A DNA stretch of 64,000 nucleotides from an uncultured Collinsella sp. (lineage in GTDB: Bacteria; Actinomycetota; Coriobacteriia; Coriobacteriales; Coriobacteriaceae): assembly GCA_958421275.1 (NCBI GenBank), contig CATZLI010000003.1:212657-276656 (forward strand), read 5' to 3'. The position numbers and the translations under genes are program-made. Below the pieces are notes generated by a model. The model was not told where the DNA came from and did no database searches. It saw only the letters and a list, made by a program, of their open reading frames with translations. Shown here in pieces: positions 25,225-33,207 of the stretch; the stretch's first letter is position 1, and every line of letters starts with the position of its first letter.

Positions 25225-25545
25225 TTAGAGTCCGGCAGGCCAACGACAGACGGCCAGGTCGACGTGCATGTCGTCCTTAAACGCCACACCCTCCCCTAGC
25301 AAAAGCTCACGTTGAGCATCGGGACCGCCAAAAGCAAAACCCTCGCATATGCGCCCGTCGGCAAACACCACGCGGTGACAGGGAATCTCGCCGGGGCGCG
25401 GATTGCTATGCAGGGCATACCCCACATACCGCGCACTTCGTGGTCGACCGGCAAGCAGCGCCACCTGACCATACGTGGCGACCATCCCCTCGGGGATCTG
25501 CTCGACCACCTCGTACACCCGTTCAAAAAAGTCCTCAGACGCCAT
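25225..25545 (-). CDS. O6-alkylguanine-DNA alkyltransferase family protein (minimal MGMT domain)
   Basis: A 106-residue protein made only of the DNA-binding/active-site domain of O6-methylguanine-DNA methyltransferases. The helix-turn-helix runs through VATYGQVALLAGRPRSARYVGYAL. The active-site motif is IPCHRVVFADG with the acceptor cysteine near residue 56, so unlike alkyltransferase-like (ATL) proteins, which have Trp there, it could transfer an alkyl group. The N-terminal ribonuclease-H-like domain of full-length Ogt is absent. The ATG at 25545 has GGGAG upstream. Confidence 0.85.
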   Translation of the reverse strand: MASEDFFERVYEVVEQIPEGMVATYGQVALLAGRPRSARYVGYALHSNPRPGEIPCHRVVFADGRICEGFAFGGPDAQRELLLGEGVAFKDDMHVDLAVCRWPAGL

Positions 25546-25574
25546 TGCTCGCTCCCTTCCACCCGGAAAAGCAT

Positions 25575-25613
25575 AAACCACCACAAAGGTGCCTGTCCCC
25601 TTTGTGGTGGTTT
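25575..25613 (-). repeat. Hairpin repeat A4
   Basis: A 15-bp stem AAACCACCACAAAGG with the loop inverted on the plus strand (TGCCTGTCC), so the element points along the minus strand. It lies 13 bp after the degV stop. Confidence 0.9.
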
Positions 25614-25625
25614 ATGGCAGGTCGG

Positions 25626-26480
25626 TTAGTTGGCGGGCTGGAAGAAGGCTACGGCGACGGCGCCGGGGCCTACGTGGGTGCCGATGGTGGCGCCGATGGT
25701 GTGAACGGGCAACTCGCCCTCGGTGTGGCCAGCCCACAGTGCCGCGCTGTCCTCGACATACTTCTTGAGCACCGCATCCGAAAGGCCCGTATAGCCCAGC
25801 GCCAGCGGCATGGAAAAGTCGATGCCGCCTGACTTTTCGACCTTTTGGTTCAGCAGGTTGCGGCCGTTCTTGGAACCGCGCGCCTTGCCCAGCTGCACGA
25901 TAAGGCCGTCCTCGACAGCCACCACGGGCTTCACGTTGAGCAGCGTGCCCACGGCGCCGGCCGCAGCAGATAGACGACCGCCGCGAACCAGGTACTCCAG
26001 CGTCTCGAGCAGGCCGATGACGGCCACGCGGTCACGCACGGCCTCGACGGCCGCCGCGATCTGGGCCGCACTACGGCCCTCGTCCACCAAGCGCAGCGCG
26101 TACTCGACCAGGACGCGCTCGCCGAGGGTGACATTGTTGCTGTCTACCACGAACACGTCGCCACCTGGTGCCTCGGCAAGTGCGGTACGGGCACTCTGGT
26201 TGGTGCCTGATAGCTTAGCGCCCACGGTAATAATCACAGCCTCATCGCCGGCCTCACGCGCCTCGGCAATAGCCTGCGAAAACGCGTACGGGTTGACCTG
26301 GCCGGTCTTGGGCAGCTCATCGCGCTCCACGAGCATCTCGTAAAAGCGCTGGTGATCGATGTCGACGCCATCCATGTACACATCGGTGCCAAAGGTGACG
26401 GACAGCGGCAAAACAGCCAGCGCCGGGTGTTCCGCCGGAGACAAATCGCTTGCGGAATCGGTAATAATGCGGACGGACAT
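25626..26480 (-). CDS. DegV-family fatty-acid-binding protein
   Basis: A 284-residue DegV/EDD-fold protein. Family members (FakB) hold a fatty acid for phosphorylation by FakA. Seen: VRIITDSASDLSP at the N-terminus, TGQVNPYAFSQA, the lipid-carboxylate loop KLSGTNQSART, and a C-terminal IGATIGTHVGPGAVAVAF. A FakA-type kinase is not adjacent. AAGGA seven bases before the ATG at 26480 fixes the start. It follows a marR gene on the same strand, and a similar 14-15-bp motif precedes both (26576 and 27133). A second DegV paralogue is at 59970-60830. Confidence 0.9.
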   Translation of the reverse strand: MSVRIITDSASDLSPAEHPALAVLPLSVTFGTDVYMDGVDIDHQRFYEMLVERDELPKTGQVNPYAFSQAIAEAREAGDEAVIITVGAKLSGTNQSARTALAEAPGGDVFVVDSNNVTLGERVLVEYALRLVDEGRSAAQIAAAVEAVRDRVAVIGLLETLEYLVRGGRLSAAAGAVGTLLNVKPVVAVEDGLIVQLGKARGSKNGRNLLNQKVEKSGGIDFSMPLALGYTGLSDAVLKKYVEDSAALWAGHTEGELPVHTIGATIGTHVGPGAVAVAFFQPAN

Positions 26481-26600
26481 AACGAATCCTTTCTTGCGCA
26501 GGTCCCGCGCAGGGAATTTTGACAACAATGCCCCGGCACGGTATACGCGCTTAAAACGGGACGATGCAGTTGTTAATGGGTAGCAAATGCCTTAGCGGCC

Positions 26601-27050
26601 TTAGATCTCGCGCAGGGTGTTGAGAATCGTGCGCAGCGACGCATACATCTGCTCGCGCTGCTCCACACCCATAGCCTTACCGGTGGTATCGAGCACCTCG
26701 CGAATGATGCGGTCCGCCTCGCTCATGCTCTCGCCGCCCAGAGCGGTCAGGCGCACCGGAGCACGATACTTAACGGCGGCATCGCCCGAATCATCGACCT
26801 CGACGTAGCCACCCTCCTCCAGATGCGCGAGCGTACGCGAGACGGCGGCGCGGGTCACGCCTGCCATGCGAGCCAGGTCGGCGCCAGTCAGGCCATCCTT
26901 GCTGCGCTCAAGATAGTACAGGCACATAACGTCGGAGCCCTTGAGACCCAGCCTAGCGCCCTCAGACGTCTTAATGCGCTGGATCTCCTTGTAGAGTCCG
27001 CTGATCAGTCCGACAAAGTCCTCGAAACGTGTCTCGTCGCTCTGCTGCAT
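26601..27050 (-). CDS. MarR-family transcription regulator
   Basis: A 149-residue winged-helix repressor. The recognition helix region is LTGADLARMAGVTRAAVSRTLAHLE (about residues 53-77, with a break), followed by the wing (YVEVDDSGDAAVKYRAPVRLTALG). Dimerisation helices lie at both ends. MarR proteins bind short palindromes and release them on binding phenolic or lipid ligands. It lies 120 bp upstream of degV on the same strand and may regulate it and itself through the related motifs at 26576-26589 and 27133-27147 (inference). Confidence 0.88.
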   Translation of the reverse strand: MQQSDETRFEDFVGLISGLYKEIQRIKTSEGARLGLKGSDVMCLYYLERSKDGLTGADLARMAGVTRAAVSRTLAHLEEGGYVEVDDSGDAAVKYRAPVRLTALGGESMSEADRIIREVLDTTGKAMGVEQREQMYASLRTILNTLREI

Positions 27051-27155
27051 GGGAGACGACCGCCTTTCGCTTGCATAATGCTAACGGGTAAACATCTTAG
27101 TCGCATAAGGCGACACCCGTACCCAAATACCCCATTTGTTAACCCATCAACATAA

Positions 27156-27194
27156 AAACCACCACAAAGGGGACAGGCACCTTTGTGGTGGTTT
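27156..27194 (+). repeat. Hairpin repeat A5
   Basis: AAACCACCACAAAGG, loop GGACAGGCA, complementary arm 27180-27194. It lies between the marR promoter region and the 3' end of the B3/4 gene. Confidence 0.9.
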
Positions 27195-27220
27195 GGGGCA
27201 TCAATAGGTTCTAGGCGCCG

Positions 27221-27940
27221 CTACAGTTCCACGCAAGGATTGTCGCGGGTCACAAGCGTCTTAATGACAACCGTCGCTCCCAGATAGCGCTCAAGCAGCT
27301 CGGCTAAGCGATCGATCGCAGCCTGGCAATCCCCCATCCGCTCGGGCTCCACGCACTCAATCGCCAGGAACGCATCGGCCGAATCATCGGACAGCGCCGT
27401 GCGAACGCCGTCGCGCCAGTTCCAGCAGCGGCACACAGCGCCCGCATCGTCGATGTAGGCGAGCTCGCCGGGCAGCGTCGGATCGTCCGCCTCCTCGCCA
27501 AGCGGCAAGAACGCATCGCCACCGTCGGTCACCTTCAGGCGAAGGTCCCCCTCGATCGCATGCAGATCCTCGCCTCCCACGGGCAGCGCGTAGGTCAGCG
27601 ACACCGTGTTGTAAATATCCACCGCGGGCGTAATGTGGCCCACCGGCTTGCCTTTGAGCACGCGTTTGAGCAAGTTCTCGATCGAGCAGCGCGCGCCTTT
27701 CTTGGTCTTGAACAGACGATAGGCCTCGCGCCATGCCTTGACCGGTGCGTTCTCGCTGATAGTGTCGCTGGTCAGATGACGCTCCGCATCGATATTGGCG
27801 CGGTCGAGCAACGCCGCAATCGCATCCACGTCCTCTTGAGGAATCTGAGCCGTGGGCTTCATGCCCTCCACGACCACAACACCGACCGCTGCCTGCGGAA
27901 ACAGCTCCCAGAATGAATCCTCGGCAATAAAGCTCTTCAT
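27221..27940 (-). CDS. B3/B4 tRNA-binding-domain protein
   Basis: A 239-residue stand-alone B3/4 domain, the fold also found in the beta subunit of phenylalanyl-tRNA synthetase, where it helps remove misacylated tyrosine. Seen: APVKAWREAYRLF, SIENLLKRVLKGKPVGHI, VDIYNTVSLTYALPVGGED, and AYIDDAGAVCRCWNWRDG. Stand-alone copies are thought to edit or bind aminoacyl-tRNA or amino acids, without firm proof. GGGAG six bases before the ATG at 27940 fixes the start. Monocistronic. Confidence 0.82.
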   Translation of the reverse strand: MKSFIAEDSFWELFPQAAVGVVVVEGMKPTAQIPQEDVDAIAALLDRANIDAERHLTSDTISENAPVKAWREAYRLFKTKKGARCSIENLLKRVLKGKPVGHITPAVDIYNTVSLTYALPVGGEDLHAIEGDLRLKVTDGGDAFLPLGEEADDPTLPGELAYIDDAGAVCRCWNWRDGVRTALSDDSADAFLAIECVEPERMGDCQAAIDRLAELLERYLGATVVIKTLVTRDNPCVEL

Positions 27941-28115
27941 ACGCTCTCCCTTCATTGTGCGCGCCCGAGTGAGGGCGCCTAAACAAAAAGCGCCCTTACA
28001 ACGGCCACCTTCAAAGTCCTACGGTGCCGTCACAAGAACGCTTGCGCTGTCCCCATCCGGAGAAGGGGACGATATGTCAGGCGTATTGTAACCCGAGTCA
28101 TCCACGCGAGCAAAA

Positions 28116-28148
28116 CCACCACAAAGGTGCCTGTCCCCTTTGTGGTGG
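28116..28148 (-). repeat. Hairpin repeat A6
   Basis: CCACCACAAAGG, loop TGCCTGTCC, complementary arm. Minus orientation, 20 bp past the pckA stop; probable terminator of pckA. Confidence 0.9.
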
Positions 28149-28167
28149 ATATGGACTCACGGCGAAG

Positions 28168-29838
28168 CTAGTGGCGGAGTCCCAGCAGGCCGCGGCCGCG
28201 ATGACGGGCGTCGGCGTGTACTTGAGCGTGCGGACCGGCGGCTTTGACGGACTCGGGCAGGTGCGAGTACTTCTTCTCGAAGTTCTCCTCGAACATCACC
28301 GCCAGGTTGTGCGCGGCCTCGTCATAGCGCGCGGTGCTCTGCCAGTATTGGCGCGGCACCAGGATGCCATCGGGCACGCCGTGGCACGTCGTGGGAATGT
28401 CGACGTTAAAGATGTCGTCGTGCACGAACTCGCTGTCCTCGATGGTGCCGTCGAGGGCGCGCGCGACCAGCGAGCGCGTGTAGGCCAGCTCGATGCGATG
28501 GCCCACGCCGTAGCCGCCGCCAATCCAGCCGGTGTTGACCAGGTACACGCGCGTGCGGCCGTCGGCAATGCGCTCGCCAAGCATCTTGGCGTAAACCATG
28601 GGGTCGAGCGGCATAAACGGCTCGCCGAACAGCGAAGAGAACGTGGGCGTGGGCTCGGTGACGCCGACCTCGGTGCCGGGAATCTTAGCCGTAAAGCCCG
28701 TCACAAAGTGGTACATGGCGGCATCGGCCGTCAGGCGTGAGATGGGCGGTAGCACGCCAAAAGCGTCGCAAGTCAGGAACAGCACGACACTCGGAGTGGT
28801 GCCCATGCCCTTAGTCCACGCGTTAGGAATGTGCTCCACGGGATAGGCCACGCGCGTGTTGTGCGTGATCGAGATGTCGTCATAGTTGGGCTTGCGGTTC
28901 TCGTCGAGCACCACGTTTTCGCAAATGGCGCCAAAACGGACGGCGTTGAAGATCTCGGGCTCGTGAAAGGCGTCCAGGCCCTCGCATTTTGCGTAGCAGC
29001 CACCCTCAATGTTGAAGATACCCATGTCGGACCAACCGTGCTCGTCGTCGCCGATCAGCAGGCGCATGGGATTGGCCGAAAGCGTGGTCTTGCCGGTGCC
29101 GGACAGGCCAAAGAACACGGCGGTCTCGTGCGTGACGGGATCCATGCTGGCCGAGCAGTGCATGGGCAGCACGTCGTCCTCGACGGGCAGCAGGTAATTC
29201 ATAACGCTGAAGATGGACTTTTTGATCTCGCCGGAGTAGCCGGTACCCGCGACCAAAATCACGCGCTCCTGGAAGTTGATGACCACGGCGGCGCTGGAGT
29301 TGAGGCCCTTGATGGCAGGGTCGCATTGGTAGCCCGGCGCGGCGAGCACGCAGAAGTCCGGCTCGCCGGTGCGCGCGATTTCGCGGGCGAGCGGGCGGGC
29401 GAGCATCTGCTTAATGAAGAGCGCCTGGCTGGCACGCTCGCAGGCGACGAGCAGGCGGCGCGTATGGTTGCGGTCGGCGCCGGCCATGCCGCGGGTGACG
29501 AACACATCGCGCTCGTTGAGATAGTCGACGATGCCGGCTTTGATGACCTCGTAGCTTTCGACGGACAGCGGGCGGTTGACGGCGCCCCAGGCAATCTTGT
29601 CGTGGACATCGGGGGTGTCAACGATAAAGCGGTCGTTGGGCGAACGTCCGGTACGCTCCCCCGTCTCGATCACCAGCGCGCCGTTGGATGCCATGCGGCC
29701 TTCGTTGCGGCGGATGGCATGCTCGACGAGCTCGGCTGCCGGCAGGTCAACCAGCAGGCGGGGCTGGTTCTCAGCGGGGTCTTCGACCAGCGTAATGCCA
29801 AAATTGGACAGAACTTCTGCAGGGGTAACACCAGGCAT
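28168..29838 (-). CDS. pckA: Phosphoenolpyruvate carboxykinase (ATP)
   Basis: A 556-residue enzyme interconverting oxaloacetate and phosphoenolpyruvate with ATP; in gut anaerobes it often runs in the carboxylating direction. Seen: GERTGRSPNDRFIVD, the P-loop GLSGTGKTTLSA near residue 248, GDDEHGWSD (metal site), EGGCYAKCEGLD, and NTRVAYPVEHIPNA. AAAGGAGG before the ATG at 29838 excludes the longer frame. It has about 20 extra residues at the C-terminus, basic and His-rich, compared with the usual 530-540-residue enzyme. Confidence 0.95.
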   Translation of the reverse strand: MPGVTPAEVLSNFGITLVEDPAENQPRLLVDLPAAELVEHAIRRNEGRMASNGALVIETGERTGRSPNDRFIVDTPDVHDKIAWGAVNRPLSVESYEVIKAGIVDYLNERDVFVTRGMAGADRNHTRRLLVACERASQALFIKQMLARPLAREIARTGEPDFCVLAAPGYQCDPAIKGLNSSAAVVINFQERVILVAGTGYSGEIKKSIFSVMNYLLPVEDDVLPMHCSASMDPVTHETAVFFGLSGTGKTTLSANPMRLLIGDDEHGWSDMGIFNIEGGCYAKCEGLDAFHEPEIFNAVRFGAICENVVLDENRKPNYDDISITHNTRVAYPVEHIPNAWTKGMGTTPSVVLFLTCDAFGVLPPISRLTADAAMYHFVTGFTAKIPGTEVGVTEPTPTFSSLFGEPFMPLDPMVYAKMLGERIADGRTRVYLVNTGWIGGGYGVGHRIELAYTRSLVARALDGTIEDSEFVHDDIFNVDIPTTCHGVPDGILVPRQYWQSTARYDEAAHNLAVMFEENFEKKYSHLPESVKAAGPHAQVHADARHRGRGLLGLRH

Positions 29839-29980
29839 GGGGCCTCCTTTAAAAACGCGGCACGTGGACGCGGCGCGCACTTTACTCACGTAAAGCCCGT
29901 TGTACCCGATATGCAAAAACGTTTTTGCGGCAAGGGCGGCAAGCCCGCCCAACGGTCAAAAATCGCAGGCAAGCGGCCCA

Positions 29981-30116
29981 GTCATTGGGGACGTTCTTAA
30001 ACGACTAGTCATTGGGGACACTCTTGAACAGGCAACATTCAAGGAGCGTCCCCGGATGCCGGCACTTAGGGACGTTCCCAAAGTGCCGGCACATAAGGAA
30101 CGTCCCTAAGTGCCGA
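29981..30116. repeat. Mosaic of C-type and D-type GGGGAC hairpins
   Basis: Starts with GTCATTGGGGACGTTCTTA then AACGACTAGTC. It is followed by ATTGGGGACACTCTTGAACA and then three TGCCGGCA words (30057, 30084, 30110) alternating with GGGACGTTCCC and GGAACGTCCC spacers, which can fold as alternative hairpins. Confidence 0.85.
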
Positions 30117-30141
30117 CTACTGAATGGCGCCGCCGAAATTA

Positions 30142-30189
30142 TTGAACAACCTGTTCAAAAACACGAATGGATACCACCGCGACTATACT
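30142..30189 (+). promoter_or_regulatory. Promoter and possible operator of the flippase-like gene
   Basis: TATACT at 30184-30189 is a good -10; the -35 is weak. The palindrome TTGAACA-ACC-TGTTCAA (30142-30158) lies just upstream, where an activator would bind. The -10 lies inside the longest open frame, supporting the later TTG start. Confidence 0.4.
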
Positions 30190-30217
30190 AGAGCGCAGCA
30201 ATAGAAAGGACCCCGCT

Positions 30218-31798
30218 TTGAGCATCACGCCCCTCGATAGCATTCGCCGCGCCATCGCCCGCCGCAACGGCATCTCCAACCCCGCTGCATTGAAAGACGG
30301 CGCCGCGAAGGCCCAGGGCGGCCGCATCGAGAACGGCCTCTTCCCTGCCTCCCACACGGCCGAAGAGCTCGCACGCATCCAGGAGCTGAGTCAGCGCAAC
30401 GCCGGCGGACCCGATAGCAGCCAAGCCACACGTCGCCGGCGCGAACGCGATCAGGAGCCCGGCCCCGTCCGCCGCATGGTCAACGCTTGGTGGAACCGCC
30501 TGCTCGGCGCCATCTACGGCGGCGGCTTCTCCATGCAGGAAGCGGAATACGAGGAGCACGCCACCCGCCGCGACTATCTCTGGAATACCCTGGGCACCGC
30601 CGTGTGGGGCATGGCGTTTCCTCTGCTCACCATCGTGTCCACACAGCTCGTGGGCGCCGAAGAAGCAGGCAAATTCTCCATCGCCTTCGTCACCGGCACG
30701 CTCATCATGATCGCGTGCAACTACGGCGTGCGCAATTTCCAGGTCTCAGACATCGACGAAAAGACGTCCTTTGCCTCCTACCAGCTCAACCGCTGGCTTT
30801 GCGGAGCGCTCGCCCTAGGCTGCGGCCTCATGTACAGCAGCGCCCGCGGCTATGACGCGCATATGGCGACGATCGGCCTGGGCGTCTACCTCTACAAGGT
30901 GATCGACGGCGTCGCCGACGTGTACGAAGGCCGCCTGCAGCAGGCCGACAAGCTCTACTTGGCTGGCATGAGTCAAACGCTACGCTCCGTCGGCGTCATC
31001 GCGGTCTTCAGCGTGGCGCTGTTCCTCACGCGTAGCATGCCCATCGCGGCCATGGCCATGGGCATCGCCGCGATCGCCTCGCTCGTGCTGGTCACCGCGC
31101 CGCTCGCCCTGCTCGAGACCGAAAAATCGCGCCGCGTAAGCCTGCGTGAGGTCGGCCACCTGTTTGTCCAGTGCGCCCCACTCTTTGGCGCGCTATTCCT
31201 GTTCAACCTAATTGAGAGCATGCCCAAGTTTGTGATGGAAGGCAAGCTGGCATACAAATATCAGCTGTACTTTAATGCCCTGTTCTTTCCGGCGCAGGCT
31301 ATTCTGTTGAGCATTGGATTTATCTATAAACCGCAGCTCCTGCGCTTGTCGAGCATTTGGGCTAATCCTCGCAAGCGTCGTCGCTTTGACCTGATTATTG
31401 TTGCCGTTATGGCGCTGATCGTGGCCATCACCGGCGTGTGCGCCGCATTTATGGCAGGTCCCGGTATTCCCCTCATGAGCTTTATGTACGGCCTCAGCTT
31501 TGAGCGCTACCGTACGCTGGCGTTGCTGATGGTCGTCGCCGGCGGCGTCACCGCGGCCATCGACTTTATCTACGCCATCATCACGGTGCTACGCCACGCT
31601 GGAGACGTCACCAAGATCTACCTGATCTGCTTCGCCGTAAGCGTGGTGCTGCCGGTGATCTTGATTAAGCTGCTGGGTCTGATGGGCGCTGTGGTGAGCT
31701 ACCTAGCCATCATGGCCCTACTCCTGGTGCTACTGATAATCGAGTACGCCCACATCCGCCAGCGCATAGAACGCGACCGCAACCCATACGGCGCCTAA
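30218..31798 (+). CDS. Polysaccharide flippase-like membrane protein (MATE/Wzx superfamily)
   Basis: A protein of about 526 residues. The first 110 are hydrophilic with a basic linker (TRRRRERDQEPGPVRR). About 12-14 hydrophobic helices follow, beginning at LWNTLGTAVWGMAFPLLTIV and including AGKFSIAFVTGTLIMIACNY and the closing VVSYLAIMALLLVLLIIEY. This is the layout of lipopolysaccharide/teichoic acid exporters. No glycosyltransferases are adjacent, so the cargo is unknown. I take the TTG at 30218 with AAAGGACC eight bases upstream; an ATG 51 bp earlier lies ahead of the likely -10 (TATACT) and would not be transcribed. Confidence 0.75.
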   Translation: MSITPLDSIRRAIARRNGISNPAALKDGAAKAQGGRIENGLFPASHTAEELARIQELSQRNAGGPDSSQATRRRRERDQEPGPVRRMVNAWWNRLLGAIYGGGFSMQEAEYEEHATRRDYLWNTLGTAVWGMAFPLLTIVSTQLVGAEEAGKFSIAFVTGTLIMIACNYGVRNFQVSDIDEKTSFASYQLNRWLCGALALGCGLMYSSARGYDAHMATIGLGVYLYKVIDGVADVYEGRLQQADKLYLAGMSQTLRSVGVIAVFSVALFLTRSMPIAAMAMGIAAIASLVLVTAPLALLETEKSRRVSLREVGHLFVQCAPLFGALFLFNLIESMPKFVMEGKLAYKYQLYFNALFFPAQAILLSIGFIYKPQLLRLSSIWANPRKRRRFDLIIVAVMALIVAITGVCAAFMAGPGIPLMSFMYGLSFERYRTLALLMVVAGGVTAAIDFIYAIITVLRHAGDVTKIYLICFAVSVVLPVILIKLLGLMGAVVSYLAIMALLLVLLIIEYAHIRQRIERDRNPYGA

Positions 31799-31877
31799 TT
31801 AGCTGCCCGGTCACCGGAATTTGCGATGGAATCACCCCGTCTGGGGTCTCGTTGCGGACAATATTCATCACGCAAAA

Positions 31878-32000
31878 CTAAGTGAGTAGACTTTTACCGA
31901 ATCTCCGACCACACCAACAGAGCACAAGTCTGTGACCTGCGGTTTTATTGAGGCAAATATGTTGGGTGCTCGGCATTTCCAAAAAAGTCTACTCACTTAG
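31878..32000. repeat. Long inverted-repeat element H (123 bp)
   Basis: Perfect 18-bp arms: CTAAGTGAGTAGACTTTT at 31878-31895 and its complement at 31983-32000. The 87-bp interior contains ACCTGCGGTTTTA, shared with element G. Confidence 0.85.
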
Positions 32001-32018
32001 CCAGCGGGCAGCCAAATG

Positions 32019-32096
32019 ATTATTTAATCCCCGTCCCAGAGAAATCAATTAGCGGGCAGAAGGGCAAAAGTAGTCAAAAAAGCCCCGTCCCAAATT
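32019..32096. repeat. F-type repeats (CCCCGTCCCA)
   Basis: The first unit (ATGATTATTTAATCCCCGTC and on) matches hairpin F3 at 20914. The second (AGTC then AAAAAAGCCCCGTCCCA, then TTAGCTAC) matches the right arm and flank of F1 at 60966-60998, without a left arm. Confidence 0.75.
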
Positions 32097-32114
32097 AGCT
32101 ACCCCTTGCACCGA

Positions 32115-32954
32115 TTATTCGCCCGGGTTGATGTTCGCGTAGAACTCCGCCCCGTCGTCCAGGCGCAGGATGCCCACGCGACCGAACTCGGAGCCGGTGG
32201 CGGCAGCGCAGTCGATGTCGATGCGATCGGGCACACCGGCGGCATCCTCGCCGCCCAGGCGCACGATCTGCCCGCGGCCCGACTCCTCATCGAGCCCCGC
32301 AAGACCACCGACCTCGCAATAACGCCCGAGCGACACCGTTGGCGTGTGACCGCTCACCACGACCGGACCCTTGCCCTCGGCAGAAAGCAGCCCGGTCGGC
32401 ACATCCCAATAGCCGTGACGAATCCAGAGCAAGTCATCGGACGACTGTACGGCGAGCATTTGCTGCAGCAGCTCGCGATCGGCATCGACCGCTCCCCTGC
32501 CGTCGCCGCAATCGACACCATGCTCAAGCAAAAACGCACGCGCCGCCTCGGTCTGAATGCCGGCGTGCACCAGCAGGTACGGCCGCTCGGCAGTCTCGAC
32601 CACCGCGTAGAGCGGCAGCGCGGCCATCCATCGCACGAGTTCCTCGTATGCCTCAAATTCCATGTCGTTGAGCTGCTCGCGCGTCGTCCAGCCACCGTTG
32701 ATATCCCAGGTCTCGGCATCGAGCGGATCCTGGCCAATGATGGCATCGAGCATGATCTGCTCGTGATTACCCTTGAGCACGCGGGCGTTGGGCAGCGAGC
32801 GCACGAGCTTAATAACACCGACCGGATCGGGCCCGCGATCGATCATGTCGCCCAGCACGTACAGTGTGTCGTCGGACGTCAACGAGATCTTAGACAGGGC
32901 CTCGTCAAGCGCACGCACGTGCCCGTGAGCGTCAGATGTCACATAGATCGCCAT
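32115..32954 (-). CDS. Calcineurin-like metallophosphoesterase
   Basis: A 279-residue protein of the PPP/ApaH-like group. The metal ligands lie in the standard order: IYVTSDAHGHVRALDEAL (D-x-H), VLGDMIDRGPDP (GDxxDRG), LKGNHEQIM (GNHE), LLVHAGI, and VVVSGHTPTVSLG (GH). Such enzymes act on phosphoproteins or dinucleoside polyphosphates; the substrate is not determined. A long Gly/Asp-rich insert lies before the last strands. Monocistronic. Confidence 0.88.
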   Translation of the reverse strand: MAIYVTSDAHGHVRALDEALSKISLTSDDTLYVLGDMIDRGPDPVGVIKLVRSLPNARVLKGNHEQIMLDAIIGQDPLDAETWDINGGWTTREQLNDMEFEAYEELVRWMAALPLYAVVETAERPYLLVHAGIQTEAARAFLLEHGVDCGDGRGAVDADRELLQQMLAVQSSDDLLWIRHGYWDVPTGLLSAEGKGPVVVSGHTPTVSLGRYCEVGGLAGLDEESGRGQIVRLGGEDAAGVPDRIDIDCAAATGSEFGRVGILRLDDGAEFYANINPGE

Positions 32955-33207
32955 GGTACGCCTCTCCTTGCATTGCGGCCGAAGCCCGGTGCCGCAACTA
33001 AAACTTCAAGTTGAACTTAAACGTTACCCATTGTACTCCGTTGCAATAAAGCTGGAAAGGGTTTCCGAGCAGAGGCAAAGACGGCAGCCGTCTATGACGA
33101 TATCGCGCACGCCCGCAATCCAACCCCATAAACCCACCATCTTTGGGTACAAATAACCGCAGACAACTGACCGTGCCACGCCAACCACCCAGGAGCGGAC
33201 ACCATCT

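Larger units (their letters stand above)
29839..30217. other. Gene-free stretch with C and D repeats and the flippase-gene promoter
   Basis: 379 bp. C-type units at 29981-30016, D-type units at 30057-30116, a TTGAACA-ACC-TGTTCAA palindrome at 30142-30158 and a TATACT -10 at 30184-30189. No gene. Confidence 0.75.
31799..32114. other. Gene-free stretch with inverted repeat H and F-type repeats
   Basis: 316 bp between convergent genes: element H (31878-32000), then two partial F-type units (32019-32052 and 32072-32096). No open frame. Confidence 0.8.

Noticed and set aside
13514..28148. CRISPR array made of the repeated CCACCACAAAGG units
   Set aside because: The units are dispersed kilobases apart between genes, not regularly spaced, and no cas genes are present.
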